Both the position numbers and the translations under genes were made by a program. The notes beneath the pieces are model-generated. The model saw only the letters and a list, made by a program, of their open reading frames with translations. It ran no database searches and had not been told where the DNA came from. From Lasioglossum baleicum (taxonomy: Eukaryota; Arthropoda; Insecta; Hymenoptera; Halictidae): DNA of 64,000 nucleotides. Shown piece by piece: positions 29,928-44,550 of the stretch. How positions within the stretch are numbered: position 1 is the first letter of the stretch; each line of letters opens with the position of its first letter. Location of the stretch: positions 1 to 64,000 of the forward strand of contig NW_027469353.1 of NCBI RefSeq assembly GCF_051020765.1. Direction: 5' to 3'.

Positions 29928-32900
29928 CGCTTAACGCATAACGCCTAACGCATAACGCGTAACGCATAATGCATAACGCATAACGCTTAACGCATAGCCC
30001 ATAACGCATAACGCATAACGCATCGCGCATAACGCATAACGGATAACGCATAACGCATAACGCACAACGGATAACGCATAACGCATAACGCATAACGAAT
30101 TACGCATAACGCATAACCCATAACGCATAACGCATAACGCATAACGCATAACGCATAACGCATAACGCATAACGCATAACGCATAACGCATAACGCATAA
30201 CGCATAACGCATAACGCATAACGCATAACGCATAACGCATAACGCATAACGCATAACGCATAACGCATAACGCATAACGCATACCGCATAACGCATAACG
30301 CATAACGCATAACGCATAACGCATAACGCATAACGCATAACGCATAACGCATAACGCATAACGCATAACGCACAAAGCATAACGCATAACGCATAACGCA
30401 TAACGCTTAACGCATAACGCCTAACGCATAACGCGTAACGCATAACGCATAACGCTTAACGCATAGCCCATAACGCATAACGCATAACGCATCGCGCATA
30501 ACGCATAACGGATAACGCATAACGCATAACGCACAACGGATAACGCATAACGCATAACGCATAACGAATTACGCATAACGCATAACCCATAACGCATAAC
30601 GCATAACGCATAACGCATAACGCATAACGCATAACGCATAACGCATAACGCTTAACGCATAACGCATAACGCATAACGCATAACGCATAACGCATAACGC
30701 ATAACGCATAACGCATAACGCATAACGCATAACGCATAACGCATAACGCATAACGCATAACGCATAACGCATAACGCATAACGCATAACGCATAACGCAT
30801 AACGCATAACGCATAACGCATAACGCATAACGCATAACGCATAACGCATACCGCATAACGCATAACGCATAACGCATAACGCATAACGCATAACGCATAA
30901 CGCATAACGCATAACGCATAACGCACAAAGCATAACGCATAACGCATAACGCATAACGCATAACGCATGACGCATAACGCATAACGCATAACGCATAACG
31001 CATAACGCATAACGCATAACGCATAACGCATAACGCATAACACATAACGCATAACGCATAACGCATAACGCTTAACGCATAACGCCTAACGCATAACGCG
31101 TAACGCATAATGCATAACGCATAACGCTTAACGCATAGCCCATAACGCTTAACGCATAACGCATCGCGCATAACGCATAACGCATAACGCATAACGCATA
31201 ACGCATAACGCATAACGCATAACGCATAACGGATAACGCAAGAAGCATAACGTATAACGCATAAAGCATAACGCATAACGCATAACGCATAACGCATAAC
31301 GCATAACGGATAACGCAAGAAGCATAACGCATAACGCATAAAGCATAACGCATAACGCATAACGCATAACGCATAACGCATAACGCATAACGCATAACGC
31401 ATAACGCATAACGCATAACGCATAACGCATAACGCATAACGCATAACGCTTAACGCATAACGCATTACGCATAACGCATAACGCATAACGCATAACGCAT
31501 AACGCATAACGCATAACGCATAACGCATAACGCATAACGCATAACGCTTAACGCATAACGCATTACGCATAACGCATAACGCATAACGCATAACGCTTAA
31601 CGCATAGCTCATAACGCATAACGCATAACGCTTAACGCATAACGCATAACGCATAACGGATAACGCATAACGCATGACGCATAACGGATAACGCATAACG
31701 CATAACGCATAACGCATAACGCATAACGCATAACGCATAACGCGTAACGCATAATGCATAACGCATAACGCTTAACGCATAGCCCATAACGCATAACGCA
31801 TAACGCATCGCGCATAACGCATAACGGATAACGCATAACGCATAACGCATAACGCATAACGCATAACGCATAACGCATAACGCATAACGCATAACGCATA
31901 ACGCATAACGCATAACGCATAACGCATAACGCATAACGCATAACGCATAACGCATAACGCATAACGCATAACGCATAACGCATAACGCATAACGCATAAC
32001 GCATAACGCATAACGCATAACGCATAACGCATAACGCATAACGCATAACGCATAACGCATAACGCATAACGCATAACGCATAACGCATAACGCATAACGC
32101 ATAACGCATAACGCATAACGCATAACGCATAACGCATAACGCATAACGCATAACGCATAACGCATAACGCATAACGCATAACGCATAACGCATAACGCAT
32201 AACGCATAACGCATAACGCATAACGCATAACGCATAACGCATAACGCATAACGCATAACGCATAACGCATAACGCATAACGCATAACGCATAACGCATAA
32301 CGCATAACGCATAACGCATAACGCATAACGCATAACGCATAACGCATAACGCATAACGCATAACGCATAACGCATAACGCATAACGCATAACGCATAACG
32401 CATAACGCATAACGCATAACGCATAACGCATAACGCATAACGCATAACGCATAACGCATAACGCATAACGCATAACGCATAACGCATAACGCATAACGCA
32501 TAACGCGTAACGCATAACGCATAACGCATAACGCGTAACGCATAATGCATAACGCATAACGCTTAACGCATAGCCCATAACGCATAACGCATAACGCATC
32601 GCGCATAACGCATAACGGATAACGCATAACGCATAACGCATAACGCATAACGCATAACGCATAACGCATAACGCATAACGCATAACGCATAACGCATAAC
32701 GCATAACGCATAACGCATAACGCATAACGCATAACGCATAACGCATAACGCATAACGCATAACGCATAACGCATAACGCATAACGCATAACGCATAACGC
32801 ATAACGCATAACGCATAACGCATAACGCATAACGCATAACGCATAACGCATAACGCATAACGCATAACGCATAACGCATAACGCATAACGCATAACGCAT

Positions 32901-34043
32901 AACGCATAACGCATAACGCATAACGCATAACGCATAACGCATAACGCATAACGCATAACGCATAACGCATAACGCATAACGCATAACGCATAACGCATAA
33001 CGCATAACGCATAACGCATAACGCATAACGCATAACGCATAACGCATAACGCATAACGCATAACGCATAACGCATAACGCATAACGCATAACGCATAACG
33101 CATAACGCATAACGCATAACGCATAACGCATAACGCATAACGCATAACGCATAACGCATAACGCATAACGCATAACGCATAACGCATAACGCATAACGCA
33201 TAACGCATAACGCATAACGCATAACGCATAACGCATAACGCATAACGCATAACGCATAACGCATAACGCATAACGCATAACGCATAACGCATAACGCATA
33301 ACGCATACCGCATAACGCATAACGCATAACGCATAACGCATAACGCATAACGCATAACGCATAACGCATAACGCATAACGCATAACGCATAACGCACAAA
33401 GCATAACGCATAACGCATAACGCATAACGCATAACGCATGACGCATAACGCATAACGCATAACGCATAACGCATAACGCATAACGCATAACGCATAACGC
33501 ATAACGCATAACGCATAACGCATAACGCATAACGCATAACGCATAACGCATAACGCATAACGCATAACGCATAACGCATAACGCATAACGCATAACGCAT
33601 AACGCATAACGCATAACGCATAACGCATAACGCATAACGCATAACGCATAACGCATAACGCATAACGCATAACGCATAACGCATAACGCATAACGCATAA
33701 CGCATAACGCATAACGCATAACGCATAACGCATAACGCATAACGCATAACGCATAACGCATAACACATAACGCATAACGCATAACGCATAACGCTTAACG
33801 CATAACGCCTAACGCATAACGCGTAACGCATAATGCATAACGCATAACGCTTAACGCATAGCCCATAACGCATAACGCATAACGCATCGCGCATAACGCA
33901 TAACGGATAACGCATAACGCATAACGCACAACGGATAACGCATAACGCATAACGCATAACGAATTACGCATAACGCATAACCCATAACGCATAACGCATA
34001 ACGCATAACGCATAACGCATAACGCATAACGCATAACGCATAA
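29928..34043. repeat. Higher-order copy S7 (4,116 bp, A2+B replaced)
   Basis: A1 (29928), CGCATAC 30283, A1' (30404, one unit shorter between +28 and the second CGCTTAA, TGCATAA absent), A3 (31069) with CGTATAA 31251, CGCTTAA/CGCATTA at 31447/31461 and 31545/31559, B with CTCATAA near 31615, pure run 31832-32503 (96 units), CGCGTAA at 32504 and again 32532, a short header, pure run 32623-33301 (97 units), CGCATAC 33302, CGCACAA 33393, CGCATGA 33435, CACATAA 33764, A1s (33792). The expected A2 is missing; an A/B hybrid begins at 34044. The first half matches S6 at about +4,312 to +4,340 bp. Confidence 0.88.
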
Positions 34044-36906
34044 CGCTTAACGCATAACGCCTAACGCATAACGCGTAACGCATAATGCATAACGCATAAC
34101 GCTTAACGCATAGCTCATAACGCATAACGCATAACGCTTAACGCATAACGCATAACGCATAACGGATAACGCATAACGCATAACGCATAACGGATAACGC
34201 ATAACCCATAACGCATAACGCATAACCCATAACGCATAACGCATAACGCATAACGCATAACGCATAACGCATAACGCGTAACGCATAATGCATAACGCAT
34301 AACGCTTAACGCATAGCCCATAACGCATAACGCATAACGCATCGCGCATAACGCATAACGGATAACGCATAACGCATAACGCATAACGCATAACGCATAA
34401 CGCATAACGCATAACGCATAACGCATAACGCATAACGCATAACGCATAACGCATAACGCATAACGCATAACGCATAACGCATAACGCATAACGCATAACG
34501 CATAACGCATAACGCATAACGCATAACGCATAACGCATAACGCATAACGCATAACGCATAACGCATAACGCATAACGCATAACGCATAACGCATAACGCA
34601 TAACGCATAACGCATAACGCATAACGCATAACGCATAACGCATAACGCATAACGCATAACGCATAACGCAGAACGCATAACGCATAACGCATAACGCATA
34701 ACGCATAACGCATAACGCATAACGCATAACGCATAACGCATAACGCATAACGCATAACGCATAACGCATAACGCATAACGCATAACGCATAACGCATAAC
34801 GCATAACGCATAACGCATAACGCATAACGCATAACGCATAACGCATAACGCATAACGCATAACGCATAACGCATAACGCATAACGCATAACGCATAACGC
34901 ATAACGCATAACGCATAACGCATAACGCATAACGCATAACGCATAACGCATAACGCATAACGCATAACGCATAACGCATAACGCATAACGCATAACGCAT
35001 AACGCATACCGCATAACGCATAACGCATAACGCATAACGCATAACGCATAACGCATAACGCATAACGCATAACGCATAACGCATAACGCACAAAGCATAA
35101 CGCATAACGCATAACGCATAACGCATAACGCATAACGCATAACGCATGACGCATAACGCATAACGCATAACGCATAACGGATAACGCATAACGCATAACG
35201 CATAACGCATAACGCATAACGCATTACGCATAACGCATAACGCATAACGCATAACGCATAACGCTTAACGCATAGCCCATAACGCATAACGCATAACGCA
35301 TAACGCATAACGCATAACGCATAACGCATAACGCATAACGCATAACGCATAACGCATAACGCATAACGCATAACGCATAACGCATAACGCATAACGCATA
35401 ACGCATAACGCATAACGCATAACGCATAACGCATAACGCATAACGCATAACGCATAACGCATAACGCATAACGCATAACGCATAACGCATAACGCATAAC
35501 GCATAACGCATAACGCATAACGCATAACGCATAGCGCATAACGCATAACGCATAACGCATAACGCATAACGCATAACGCATAACGCATAACGCATAACGC
35601 TTAACGCATAACGCATTACGCATAACGCATAACGCATAACGCATAACGGATAACGCATAACGCATAACGCATAACGCATAACGCATAACGCATAACGCAT
35701 AACGCCTAACGCATAACGCGTAACGCATAATGCATAACGTATAACGCTTAACGCATAGCCCATAACGCATAACGCATAACGCATCGCGCATAACGCATAA
35801 CGGATAACGCATAACGCATAACGCATAACGGATAACGCATAACGCATAACGCATAACGAATTACGCATAACGCATAACCCATAACGCACAACGCATAACG
35901 CATAACGCATAACGCATAACGCATAACGCATAACGCATAACGCATAACGCATAACGCATAACGCATAACGCATAACGCATAACGCATAACGGATAACGCA
36001 AGAAGCATAACGCATAACGCATAAAGCTTAACGCATAACGCATAACGCATAACGCATAACGCATAACGCATAACGCATAACGCATAACGCATAACGCATA
36101 ACGCATAACGCATAACGCATAACGCATAACGCATAACGCATAACGCATAACGCATAACGCATAACGCATAACGCATAACGCATAACGCATAACGCATAAC
36201 GCATAACGCATAACGCATAACGCATAACGCATAACGCATAACGCATAACGCATAACGCATAACGCATAACGCATAACGCATAACGCATAACGCATAACGC
36301 ATAACGCATAACGCATAACGCATAACGCATAACGCATAACGCATAACGCATAACGCATAACGCATAACGCATAACGCATAACGCTTAACGCATAACGCAT
36401 AACGCATAACGCATAACGCATAACGCATAACGCATAACGCATAACGCATAACGCATAACGCATAACGCATAACGCATAACGCATAACGCATAACGCATAA
36501 CGCATAACGCATAACGCATAACGCATAACGCATAACGCATAACGCATAACGCATAACGCATAACGCATAACGCATAACGCATAACGCATAACGCATAACG
36601 CATAACGCATAACGCATAACGCATAACGCATAACGCATAACGCATAACGCATAACGCATAACGCATAACGCATAACGCATAACGCATAACGCATAACGCA
36701 TAACGCATAACGCATAACGCATAACGCACAAAGCATAACGCATAACGCATAACGCATAACGCATAACGCACAACGCATAACGCATAACGCATAACGCATA
36801 ACGCATAACGCATAACGCATAACGCATAACGCATAACGCATAACGCATAACGCATAACGCATAACGCACAAAGCATAACACATAACGCATAACGCATAAC
36901 GCATAA
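34044..36906. repeat. Transition block with A/B hybrid and shuffled markers
   Basis: Starts with an A/B hybrid (CGCTTAA 34044, CGCCTAA 34058, CGCGTAA 34072, TGCATAA 34086, CGCATAG 34107, CTCATAA 34114) followed by two unusual CCCATAA units (34205, 34226). Then come a short header at 34275, runs around CGCAGAA 34667, CGCATAC 35003, CGCACAA 35087, CGCATGA 35143, CGCATTA 35220 and CGCATAG 35528. A headless A2 starts at CGCCTAA 35703 (CGTATAA 35738), with CGCAAGA at 35997 and the hybrid unit AGCTTAA at 36025. Pure runs 36032-36381 and 36389-36724 follow. The regular higher-order order of the left half breaks down here. Confidence 0.87.
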
Positions 36907-39900
36907 CGCTTAACGCATAACGCCTAACGCATAACGCGTAACGCATAATGCATAACGCATAACGCTTAACGCATAGCCCATAACGCTTAACGCATAACGC
37001 ATCGCGCATAACGCATAACGGATAACGCATAACGCATAACGCATAACGCATAACGCATAACGCATAACGCATAACGCATAACGCATAACGCATAACGCAT
37101 AACGCATAACGCATAACGCATAACGCATAACGCATAACGCATAACGCATAACGCATAACGCATAACGCATAACGCTTAACGCATAACGCATTACGCATAA
37201 CGCATAACGCATAACGCATAACGGATAACGCATAACGCATAACGCATAACGCATAACGCATAACGCATTACGCATAACGCATAACGCATAACGCATAACG
37301 CATAACGCTTAACGCATAGCCCATAACGCATAACGCATAACGCATAACGCATAACGCATAACGCATAACGCATAACGCATAACGCATAACGCATAACGCA
37401 TAACGCATAACGCATAACGCATAACGCATACCGCATAACGCATAACGCATAACGCATAACGCATAACGCATAACGCATAACGCATAACGCATAACGCATA
37501 ACGCATAACGCATAACGCATAACGCATAACGCATAACGCATAACGCATAACGCGTAACGCATAATGCATAACGCATAACGCTTAACGCATAGCCCATAAC
37601 GCATAACGCATAACGCATCGCGCATAACGCATAACGGATAACGCATAACGCATAACGCATAACGCATAACGCATAACGCATAACGCATAACGCATAACGC
37701 ATAACGCATAACGCATAACGCATAACGCATAACGCATAACGCATAACGCATAACGCATAACGCATAACGCATAACGCATAACGCATAACGCATAACGCAT
37801 AACGCATAACGCATAACGCATAACGCATAACGCATAACGCATAACGCATAACGCATAACGCATAACGCATAACGCATAACGCATAACGCATAACACATAA
37901 CGCATAACGCATAACGCATAACGCATAACGCATAACGCATAACGCATAACGCATAACGCATAACGCATAACGCATAACGCATAACGCATAACGCATAACG
38001 CATAACGCATAACGCATAACGCATAACGCATAACGCACAAAGCATAACGCATAACGCATAACGCATAACGCATAACGCATAACGCACAACGCATAACGCA
38101 TAACGCATAACGCATAACGCATAACGCATAACGCATAACGCATAACGCATAACGCATAACGCATAACGCATAACGCATAACGCACAAAGCATAACACATA
38201 ACGCATAACGCATAACGCATAACGCTTAACGCATAACGCCTAACGCATAACGCGTAACGCATAATGCATAACGCATAACGCTTAACGCATAGCCCATAAC
38301 GCTTAACGCATAACGCATCGCGCATAACGCATAACGGATAACGCATAACGCATAACGCATAACGCATAACGCATAACGCATAACGCATAACGCATAACGC
38401 ATAACGCATAACGCATAACGCATAACGCATAACGCATAACGCATAACGCATAACGCATAACGCATAACGCATAACGCTTAACGCATAACGCATTACGCAT
38501 AACGCATAACGCATAACGCATAACGGATAACGCATAACGCATAACGCATAACGCATAACGCATAACGCATTACGCATAACGCATAACGCATAACGCATAA
38601 CGCATAACGCTTAACGCATAGCCCATAACGCATAACGCATAACGCATAACGCATAACGCATAACGCATAACGCATAACGCATAACGCATAACGCATAACG
38701 CATAACGCATAACGCATAACGCATAACGCATAACGCATACCGCATAACGCATAACGCATAACGCATAACGCATAACGCATAACGCATAACGCATAACGCA
38801 TAACGCATAACGCATAACGCATAACGCATAACGCATAACGCATAACGCATAACGCATAACGCATAACGCGTAACGCATAATGCATAACGCATAACGCTTA
38901 ACGCATAGCCCATAACGCATAACGCATAACGCATCGCGCATAACGCATAACGGATAACGCATAACGCATAACGCATAACGCATAACGCATAACGCATAAC
39001 GCATAACGCATAACGCATAACGCATAACGCATAACGCATAACGCATAACGCATAACGCATAACGCATAACGCATAACGCATAACGCATAACGCATAACGC
39101 ATAACGCATAACGCATAACGCATAACGCATAACGCATAACGCATAACGCATAACGCATAACGCATAACGCATAACGCATAACGCATAACGCATAACGCAT
39201 AACACATAACGCATAACGCATAACGCATAACGCATAACGCATAACGCATAACGCATAACGCATAACGCATAACGCATAACGCATAACGCATAACGCATAA
39301 CGCATAACGCATAACGCATAACGCATAACGCATAACGCATAACGCATAACGCATAACGCATAACGCATAACGCATAACGCATAACGCATAACGCATAACG
39401 CATAACGCATAACGCATAACGCATAACGCATAACGCATAACGCATAACGCATAACGCATAACGCATAACGCATAACGCATAACGCATAACGCATAACGCA
39501 TAACGCATAACGCATAACGCATAACGCATAACGCATAACGCATAACGCATAACGCATAACGCATAACGCATAACGCATAACGCATAACGCATAACGCATA
39601 ACCCATAACGCATAACGCATAACGCATCGCGCATAACGCATAACGGATAACGCATAACGCATAACGCATAACGGATAACGCATAACGCATAACGCATAAC
39701 GAATTACGCATAACGCATAACCCATAACGCACAACGCATAACGCATAACGCATAACGCATAACGCATAACGCATAACGCATAACGCATAACGCATAACGC
39801 ATAACGCATAACGCATAACGCATAACGCATAACGCATAACGCATAACGCATAACGCATAACGGATAACGCAAGAAGCATAACGCATAACGCATAAAGCTT

Positions 39901-40875
39901 AACGCATAACGCATAACGCATAACGCATAACGCATAACGCATAACGCATAACGCATAACGCATAACGCATAACGCATAACGCATAACGCATAACGCATAA
40001 CGCATAACGCATAACGCATAACGCATAACGCATAACGCATAACGCATAACGCATAACGCATAACGCATAACGCATAACGCATAACGCATAACGCATAACG
40101 CATAACGCATAACGCATAACGCATAACGCATAACGCATAACGCATAACGCATAACGCATAACGCATAACGCATAACGCATAACGCTTAACGCATAACGCA
40201 TTACGCATAACGCATAACGCATAACGCATAACGGATAACGCATAACGCATAACGCATAACGCATAACGCATAACGCATAACGCATAACGCATAACGCATA
40301 ACGCATAACGCATAACACATAACGCATAACGCATAACGCATAACGCATAACGCATAACGCATAACGCATAACGCATAACGCATAACGCATAACGCATAAC
40401 GCATAACGCATAACGCATAACGCATAACGCATAACGCATAACGCATAACGCATAACGCATAACGCATAACGCATAACGCATAACGCATAACGCATAACGC
40501 ATAACGCATAACGCATAACGCATAACGCATAACGCATAACGCATAACGCATAACGCATAACGCATAACGCATAACGCATAACGCATAACGCATAACGCAT
40601 AACGCATAACGCATAACGCATAACGCATAACGCATAACGCATAACGCATAACGCATAACGCATAACGCATAACGCATAACGCATAACGCATAACGCATAA
40701 CGCATAACGCATAACGCATAACGCTTAACGCATAACGCATAACGCATAACGCATAACGCATAACGCATAACGCATAACGCATAACGCATAACGCATAACG
40801 CATAACGCATAACGCATAACGCATAACGCATAACGCATAACGCATAACACATAACGCATAACGCATAACGCATAA
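36907..40875. repeat. Transition block with a 1.3-kb tandem duplication
   Basis: An E-like A3 header at 36907 (extra CGCTTAA 36984, no CGCAAGA group) repeats at 38223 (38300), 1,316 bp on. Later pairs are 37173/38475, 37187/38489, 37222/38524, 37264/38566 and 37306/38608, about 1,302 bp apart. CGCACAA/AGCATAA/CACATAA trios precede both headers (36865 and 38181). From 39602 a headless A2-like piece (CGCATCG 39623, CGAATTA 39700, CGCACAA 39728, CGCAAGA 39868, AGCTTAA 39896) echoes 35780-36031. Pure runs are 39210-39601 (56 units), 39903-40182 (40) and 40323-40721 (57). Confidence 0.87.
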
Positions 40876-43800
40876 CGCTTAACGCATAACGCCTAACGCA
40901 TAACGCGTAACGCATAATGCATAACGCATAACGCTTAACGCATAGCCCATAACGCATAACGCATAACGCATCGCGCATAACGCATAACGGATAACGCATA
41001 ACGCATAACGCACAACGGATAACGCATAACGCATAACGCATAACCCATAACGCATAACGCATAACGCATAACGCATAACGCATAACGCATAACGCTTAAC
41101 GCATAACGCATAACGCCTAACGCATAACGCGTAACGCATAATGCATAACGTATAACGCTTAACGCATAGCCCATAACGCATAACGCATAACGCATCGCGC
41201 ATAACGCATAACGGATAACGCATAACGCATAACGCATAACGGATAACGCATAACGCATAACGCATAACGAATTACGCATAACGCATAACCCATAACGCAT
41301 AACGCATAACGCATAACGCTTAACGCATAGCTCATAACGCATAACGCATAACGCTTAACGCATAACGCATAACGCATGACGGATAACGCATAACGCATAA
41401 CGCATAACGGATAACGCATAACGCATAACGCATAACGCATAACGCATAACGCATAACGCATAACGCGTAACGCATAATGCATAACGCATAACGCTTAACG
41501 CATAGCCCATAACGCATAACGCATAACGCATCGCGCATAACGCATAACGGATAACGCATAACGCATAACACATAACGCATAACGCATAACGCATAACGCA
41601 TAACGCATAACGGATAACGCATAACGCATAACGCATAACGCATAACGCATAACGCATAACGCATAACGCATAACGCATAACGCACAAAGCATAACGCATA
41701 ACGCATAACGCATAACGCATAACGCATGACGCATAACGCATAACGCATAACGCATAACGCATAACGCATAAAGCATAACGCATAACACATAACGCATAAC
41801 GCATAACGCATAACGCTTAACGCATAACGCCTAACGCATAACGCGTAACGCATAATGCATAACGCATAACGCTTAACGCATAGCCCATAACGCTTAACGC
41901 ATAACGCATCGCGCATAACGCATAACGGATAACGCATAACGCATAACGCATAACGCATAACGCATAACGCATAACGCATAACGCATAACGCATAACGCAT
42001 AACGCATAACGCATAACGCATAACGCATAACGCATAACGCATAACGCATAACGCATAACGCATAACGCATAACGCATAACGCATAACGCATAACGCATAA
42101 CGCATAACGCATAACGCATAACGCATAACGCATAACGCATAACGCATAACGCATAACGCATAACGCATAACGCATAACGCATAACGCATAACGCATAACG
42201 CATAACGCATAACTCATAACGCATAACGCATAACGCATAACGCATAACGCATAACGCATAACGCATAACGCATAACGCATAACGCATAACGCTTAACGCA
42301 TAACGCATAACGCATAACGCATAACGCATAACGCATAACGCATAACGCATAACGCATAACGCATAACGCATAACGCATAACGCATAACGCATAACGCATA
42401 ACGCATAACGCATAACGCATAACGCATAACGCATAACGCACAAAGCATAACACATAACGCATAACGCATAACGCATAACGCTTAACGCATAACGCCTAAC
42501 GCATAACGCGTAACGCATAATGCATAACGCATAACGGTTAACGCATAGCCCATAACGCTTAACGCATAACGCATCGCGCATAACGCATAACGGATAACGC
42601 ATAACGCATAACGCATAACGCATAACGCATAACGCATAACGCATAACGCATAACGCATAACGCATAACGCATAACGCATAACGCATAACGCATAACGCAT
42701 AACGCATAACGCATAACGCTTAACGCATAACGCCTAACGCATAACGCGTAACGCATAATGCATAACGCATAACGCTTAACGCATAGCCCATAACGCATAA
42801 CGCATAACGCATCGCGCATAACGCATAACGGATAACGCATAACGCATAACGCATAACGGATAACGCATAACGCATAACGCATAACGCATAACGAATTACG
42901 CATAACGCATAACCCATAACGCATAACGCATAACGCATAACCCATAACGCATAACGCATAACGCATAACGCATAACGCATAACGCATAACACATAACGCA
43001 TAACGCATAACGCATAACGCTTAACGCATAACGCCTAACGCATAACGCGTAACGCATAATGCATAACGTATAACGCTTAACGCATAGCCCATAACGCATA
43101 ACGCATAACGCATCGCGCATAACGCATAACGGATAACGCATAACGCATAACGCATAACGGATAACGCATAACGCATAACGCATAACGAATTACGCATAAC
43201 GCATAACCCATAACGCATAACGCATAACGCATAACGCATAACGCATAACGCATAACGCATAACGCATAACGCATAACGCATAACGCATAACGCATAACGC
43301 ATAACGCATAACGCATAACGCATAACGCATAACGGATAACGCAAGAAGCATAACGCATAACGCATAAAGCATAACGCATAACGCATAACGCATAACGCAT
43401 AACGCATAACGCATAACGCATAACGCATAACGCATAACGCATAACGCATAACGCATAACGCATAACGCATAACGCATAACGCATAACGCATAACGCATAA
43501 CGCATAACGCTTAACGCATAACGCATTACGCATAACGCATAACGCATAACGCATAACGCTTAACGCATAGCTCATAACGCATAACGCATAACGCTTAACG
43601 CATAACGCATAACGCATAACGGATAACGCATAACGCATAACGCATAACGGATAACGCATAACGCATAACGCATAACGCATAACGCATAACGCGTAACGCA
43701 TAACGCATAACGCATAATGCATAACGCATAACGCTTAACGCATAGCCCATAACGCATAACGCATAACGCATCGCGCATAACGCATAACGCATAACGCATA

Positions 43801-44550
43801 ACGCATAACGCATAACGCATAACGCATAACGCATAACGCATAACGCATAACGCATAACGCATAACGCATAACGCATAACGCATAACGCATAACGCATAAC
43901 GCATAACGCATAACGCATAACGCATAACGCATAACGCATAACGCATAACGCATAACGCATAACGCATAACGCATAACGCATAACGCATAACGCATAACGC
44001 ATAACGCATAACGCATAACGCATAACGCATAACGCATAACGCATAACGCATAACGCATAACGCATAACGCATAACGCATAACGCATAACGCATAACGCTT
44101 AACGCATAACGCATAACGCATAACGCATAACGCATAACGCATAACGCATAACGCATAACGCATAACGCATAACGCATAACGCATAACGCATAACGCATAA
44201 CGCATAACGCATAACGCATAACGCATAACGCATAACGCATAACGCATAACGCATAACGCATAACGCATGACGCATAACGCATAACACATAACGCATAACG
44301 CATAACGCATAACGCATAACGCATAACGCATAACGCATAACGCATAACGCATAACGCATAACGCATAACGCATAACGCATAACGCATAACGCATAACGCA
44401 TAACGCATAACGCATAACGCATAACGCATAACGCATAACGCATAACGCATAACGCATAACGCATAACGCATAACGCATAACGCATAACGCATAACGCATA
44501 ACGCATAACGCATAACGCATAACGCATAACGCATAACGCATAACGCATAA
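40876..44550. repeat. Mixed A1/A2/B/A3/E cassettes
   Basis: Headers at 40876 (A1 lacking CGAATTA), 41093 (A2, one extra unit after the header), 41317 (B-like, CGCATGA 41373), 41492, 41814 (E-like), 42479 (first E cassette, CGGTTAA at 42535), 42717 (A1-like with CCCATAA at 42913 and 42941) and 43018 (A2, CGCAAGA 43340). B at 43508 has two extra units between CGCGTAA 43690 and TGCATAA 43718. Single units CTCATAA at 42213 and AGCATAA at 41772 interrupt runs. Pure run 43774-44095 (46 units) is followed by CGCTTAA 44096, CGCATGA 44264 and CACATAA 44285. Confidence 0.87.
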
